Source of the DNA: DATLGB01 sp038258425
GTDB taxonomy: Bacteria; Actinomycetota; Thermoleophilia; Solirubrobacterales; Solirubrobacteraceae
DNA: 21,758 bases
NCBI GenBank assembly: GCA_038258425.1
Contig: JBBSPV010000054.1
Location: 1 to 21,758, forward strand
Reading direction: 5' to 3'
The position numbers and the translations under genes are program-made. Positions 20,833-21,758 of this stretch are shown here, one piece after another (position 1 is the stretch's first letter; every line of letters begins with the position of its first letter). Under the pieces are notes generated by a model. That model searched no databases. It saw only the letters and a program-made list of their open reading frames with translations, and had not been told where the DNA came from.

Positions 20833-21006
20833 GCTGGCCAACGCGCACGCAAGCCGCGACGGCCGACGTCCGTGCGCACCGACCGCGCCAGGGCATGCCT
20901 TGACAGCACGTAGCGCGGAGCGGACCGCCTTGCTTGCTGTCTTGCAGGTGCCGCACTTGAGCGTCCGCCGCTTCAGTCGACGGATGGTCGTGCCGATGCC
21001 CCGAGG
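20833..21006. other. Intergenic region before the collagen-like gene
   Basis: No gene was found in these 174 nt. The stretch contains TTGACA at 20900-20905 but no matching -10 at 16-18 nt, the palindrome GGCATGCC (20892-20899), and a loose inverted repeat GACAGCA (20902-20908) / TGCTGTC (20935-20941). It probably holds the promoter of the next gene, but no element is convincing. Confidence 0.4.
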
Positions 21007-21758
21007 ATGAACGCTCGTCTCATCGTGCCGGCCGTCCTCGCCCTGGGGACGCTCGTGCTGCCCGCCGCCGCCGCCGCGGCCTTCCAGCCCGAGCCGACTG
21101 GTCTCGACTTCAAGGACCAGGCGCAGGGGACGGTCAGCCCGGCGCAGACCGTCACGCTCGTCAACGAGTCGAAGGTGCCGGCAGTGCTCGCCGACCTGCG
21201 CTTCGAGAACGACGACGACTTCATCATCGGCTGGTCGACGTGCTTCGTGCCGGTCCAGTCGGGCGGGCGCTGCAGCGTGTCGATCCGCTTCGTCCCGCAG
21301 GTCCTCAAGGAGCGGCGCGGGCAGCTCGTGCTCGTGACGGATGCCGGCGAGGAGTCGGCGGTGGAGCTCGCCGGCGTCGGAACCGAGCCGGCGGCGGGGC
21401 CGCAGGGGCCGGAGGGGCCGCAGGGCCCCGCCGGTGCGCAGGGTCCAGTCGGTCCTCAGGGCCCGGCGGGTCCGGCCGGCGCTCAGGGGCCCAAGGGCGA
21501 CACGGGGGCGACCGGCGGTGTCGGGCCGGCCGGTCCGAAGGGCGACACGGGCGCGACTGGGCCGGCCGGGCCGCAGGGACCCGCGGGTGCGGACGGCGCG
21601 ACGGGCGCGGCCGGCGCCGCCGGCGCGAAGGGCGATCAAGGCGACGTCGGTCCCCAGGGGCTGCCGGGCCTGCAGGGCGATCCCGGCGCGACCGGCGCCA
21701 AGGGCGACACGGGTGCCCCCGGCGCCACGGGCGACGCGGGCGCGACCGGCGCCACGGG
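21007..21758 (+). CDS. Secreted collagen-like protein with N-terminal ASH/choice-of-anchor-D-like domain (3'-truncated)
   Basis: The reading frame is open to the window end (250 codons plus 2 nt), so the C-terminus is missing. A signal peptide is clear: MNARL, then a hydrophobic run with cleavage near the Ala cluster (20-25). Residues about 27-126 form one beta-sandwich domain like ASH/choice-of-anchor D, from LDFKDQAQGTVSPAQTVTLVN to ELAGVGTE. Cys79 and Cys89 flank a VQSGGR loop, as in the family C-x-SG-x-C pattern. From Gly131 to the edge there are about 40 uninterrupted G-X-Y triplets, rich in GPQ, GPA, GAT and KGD, the last known to stabilise collagen helices by salt bridges. ATG 21007 is chosen because the signal peptide starts there; GAGG abuts it without proper spacing. 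Surface filament or spore/cell-envelope roles are possible but unproven. Confidence 0.88.
   Translation, partial: MNARLIVPAVLALGTLVLPAAAAAAFQPEPTGLDFKDQAQGTVSPAQTVTLVNESKVPAVLADLRFENDDDFIIGWSTCFVPVQSGGRCSVSIRFVPQVLKERRGQLVLVTDAGEESAVELAGVGTEPAAGPQGPEGPQGPAGAQGPVGPQGPAGPAGAQGPKGDTGATGGVGPAGPKGDTGATGPAGPQGPAGADGATGAAGAAGAKGDQGDVGPQGLPGLQGDPGATGAKGDTGAPGATGDAGATGAT

Noticed and set aside
20900..20930. TTGACA at 20900 as the -35 of the collagen-like gene promoter
   Set aside because: No TA-containing -10 hexamer lies at 16-18 nt, and the distance to the ATG is about 100 nt.
19873..21639. Long minus-strand open frame across the MBL and collagen-like genes
   Set aside because: Arg/Gly/Leu repeats at its N-terminus are just the complement of the collagen G-X-Y codons; there is no independent support.
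21400..21758. Short-period DNA repeats as a CRISPR or minisatellite array
   Set aside because: The 9-nt periodicity follows from G-X-Y codons within an intact reading frame; there are no spacers of constant length and no identical repeats.

Overview
The window is about 21.8 kb of very GC-rich bacterial DNA. Genes are packed tightly on both strands, GTG and TTG starts are frequent, and many neighbours overlap by 1 or 4 nt. GC-rich codon use, a standalone LigD-type polymerase, a LigC-type ligase, a DtxR-family regulator and probable leaderless promoters (TANNNT 6-8 nt before the start codon) point to an actinomycetote. Thermoleophilia/Solirubrobacterales would fit, but this is inference; no rRNA or unambiguous marker gene is present. 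The window opens with about 230 bases of almost pure G and C homopolymer runs that look like a damaged contig end.

Layout. (1) 239-2408, minus: glycerate kinase then glycerol-3-phosphate dehydrogenase (gpsA), a small central-metabolism operon. (2) 2435-5430, plus: LigD-type polymerase domain, class V aminotransferase (1-nt overlap) and an aldo/keto reductase. (3) 5427-8672, minus: LigC-type ATP-dependent DNA ligase, an EamA transporter, then an NmrA-like/SnoaL-like pair with its own near-consensus promoter and two operator-like sites. (4) 8721-9434, plus: DtxR-family metalloregulator. (5) 9431-12296, minus: EamA transporter, class I/II aminotransferase, alpha/beta hydrolase. (6) 12366-13190, plus: atypical SDR. 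(7) 13241-17249, minus: SAM methyltransferase, AlkZ-like winged-helix DNA glycosylase, large secreted protein of unknown function. (8) 17288-19311, minus: sucCD, succinyl-CoA synthetase. (9) 19340-20832, plus: HAD hydrolase and MBL-fold hydrolase in tandem. (10) 21007 to the window end, plus: secreted collagen-like protein with an ASH/choice-of-anchor-D-like head, cut by the window edge.

How the parts may work together. Three separate genes encode DNA-repair proteins (standalone polymerase domain, LigC-type ligase, QxQ winged-helix glycosylase). Together they could form a glycosylase / gap-filling / sealing route like the base excision repair role reported for mycobacterial LigC and Prim-PolC. 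No Ku gene is visible. sucCD and gpsA are housekeeping genes. The aminotransferase/EamA pair suggests amino-acid metabolism coupled to export. I found no phage, transposon, CRISPR array, tRNA or rRNA.

The most distinctive signals are regulatory and architectural. Four divergent gene pairs are each centred on a symmetric TA or GTAC core that can serve as a -10 box on both strands. An AT-rich promoter with paired operators drives the NmrA/SnoaL pair. Two convergent gene pairs share a CTAG double stop codon. The truncated collagen-like protein has an uninterrupted G-X-Y tract running to the window edge.
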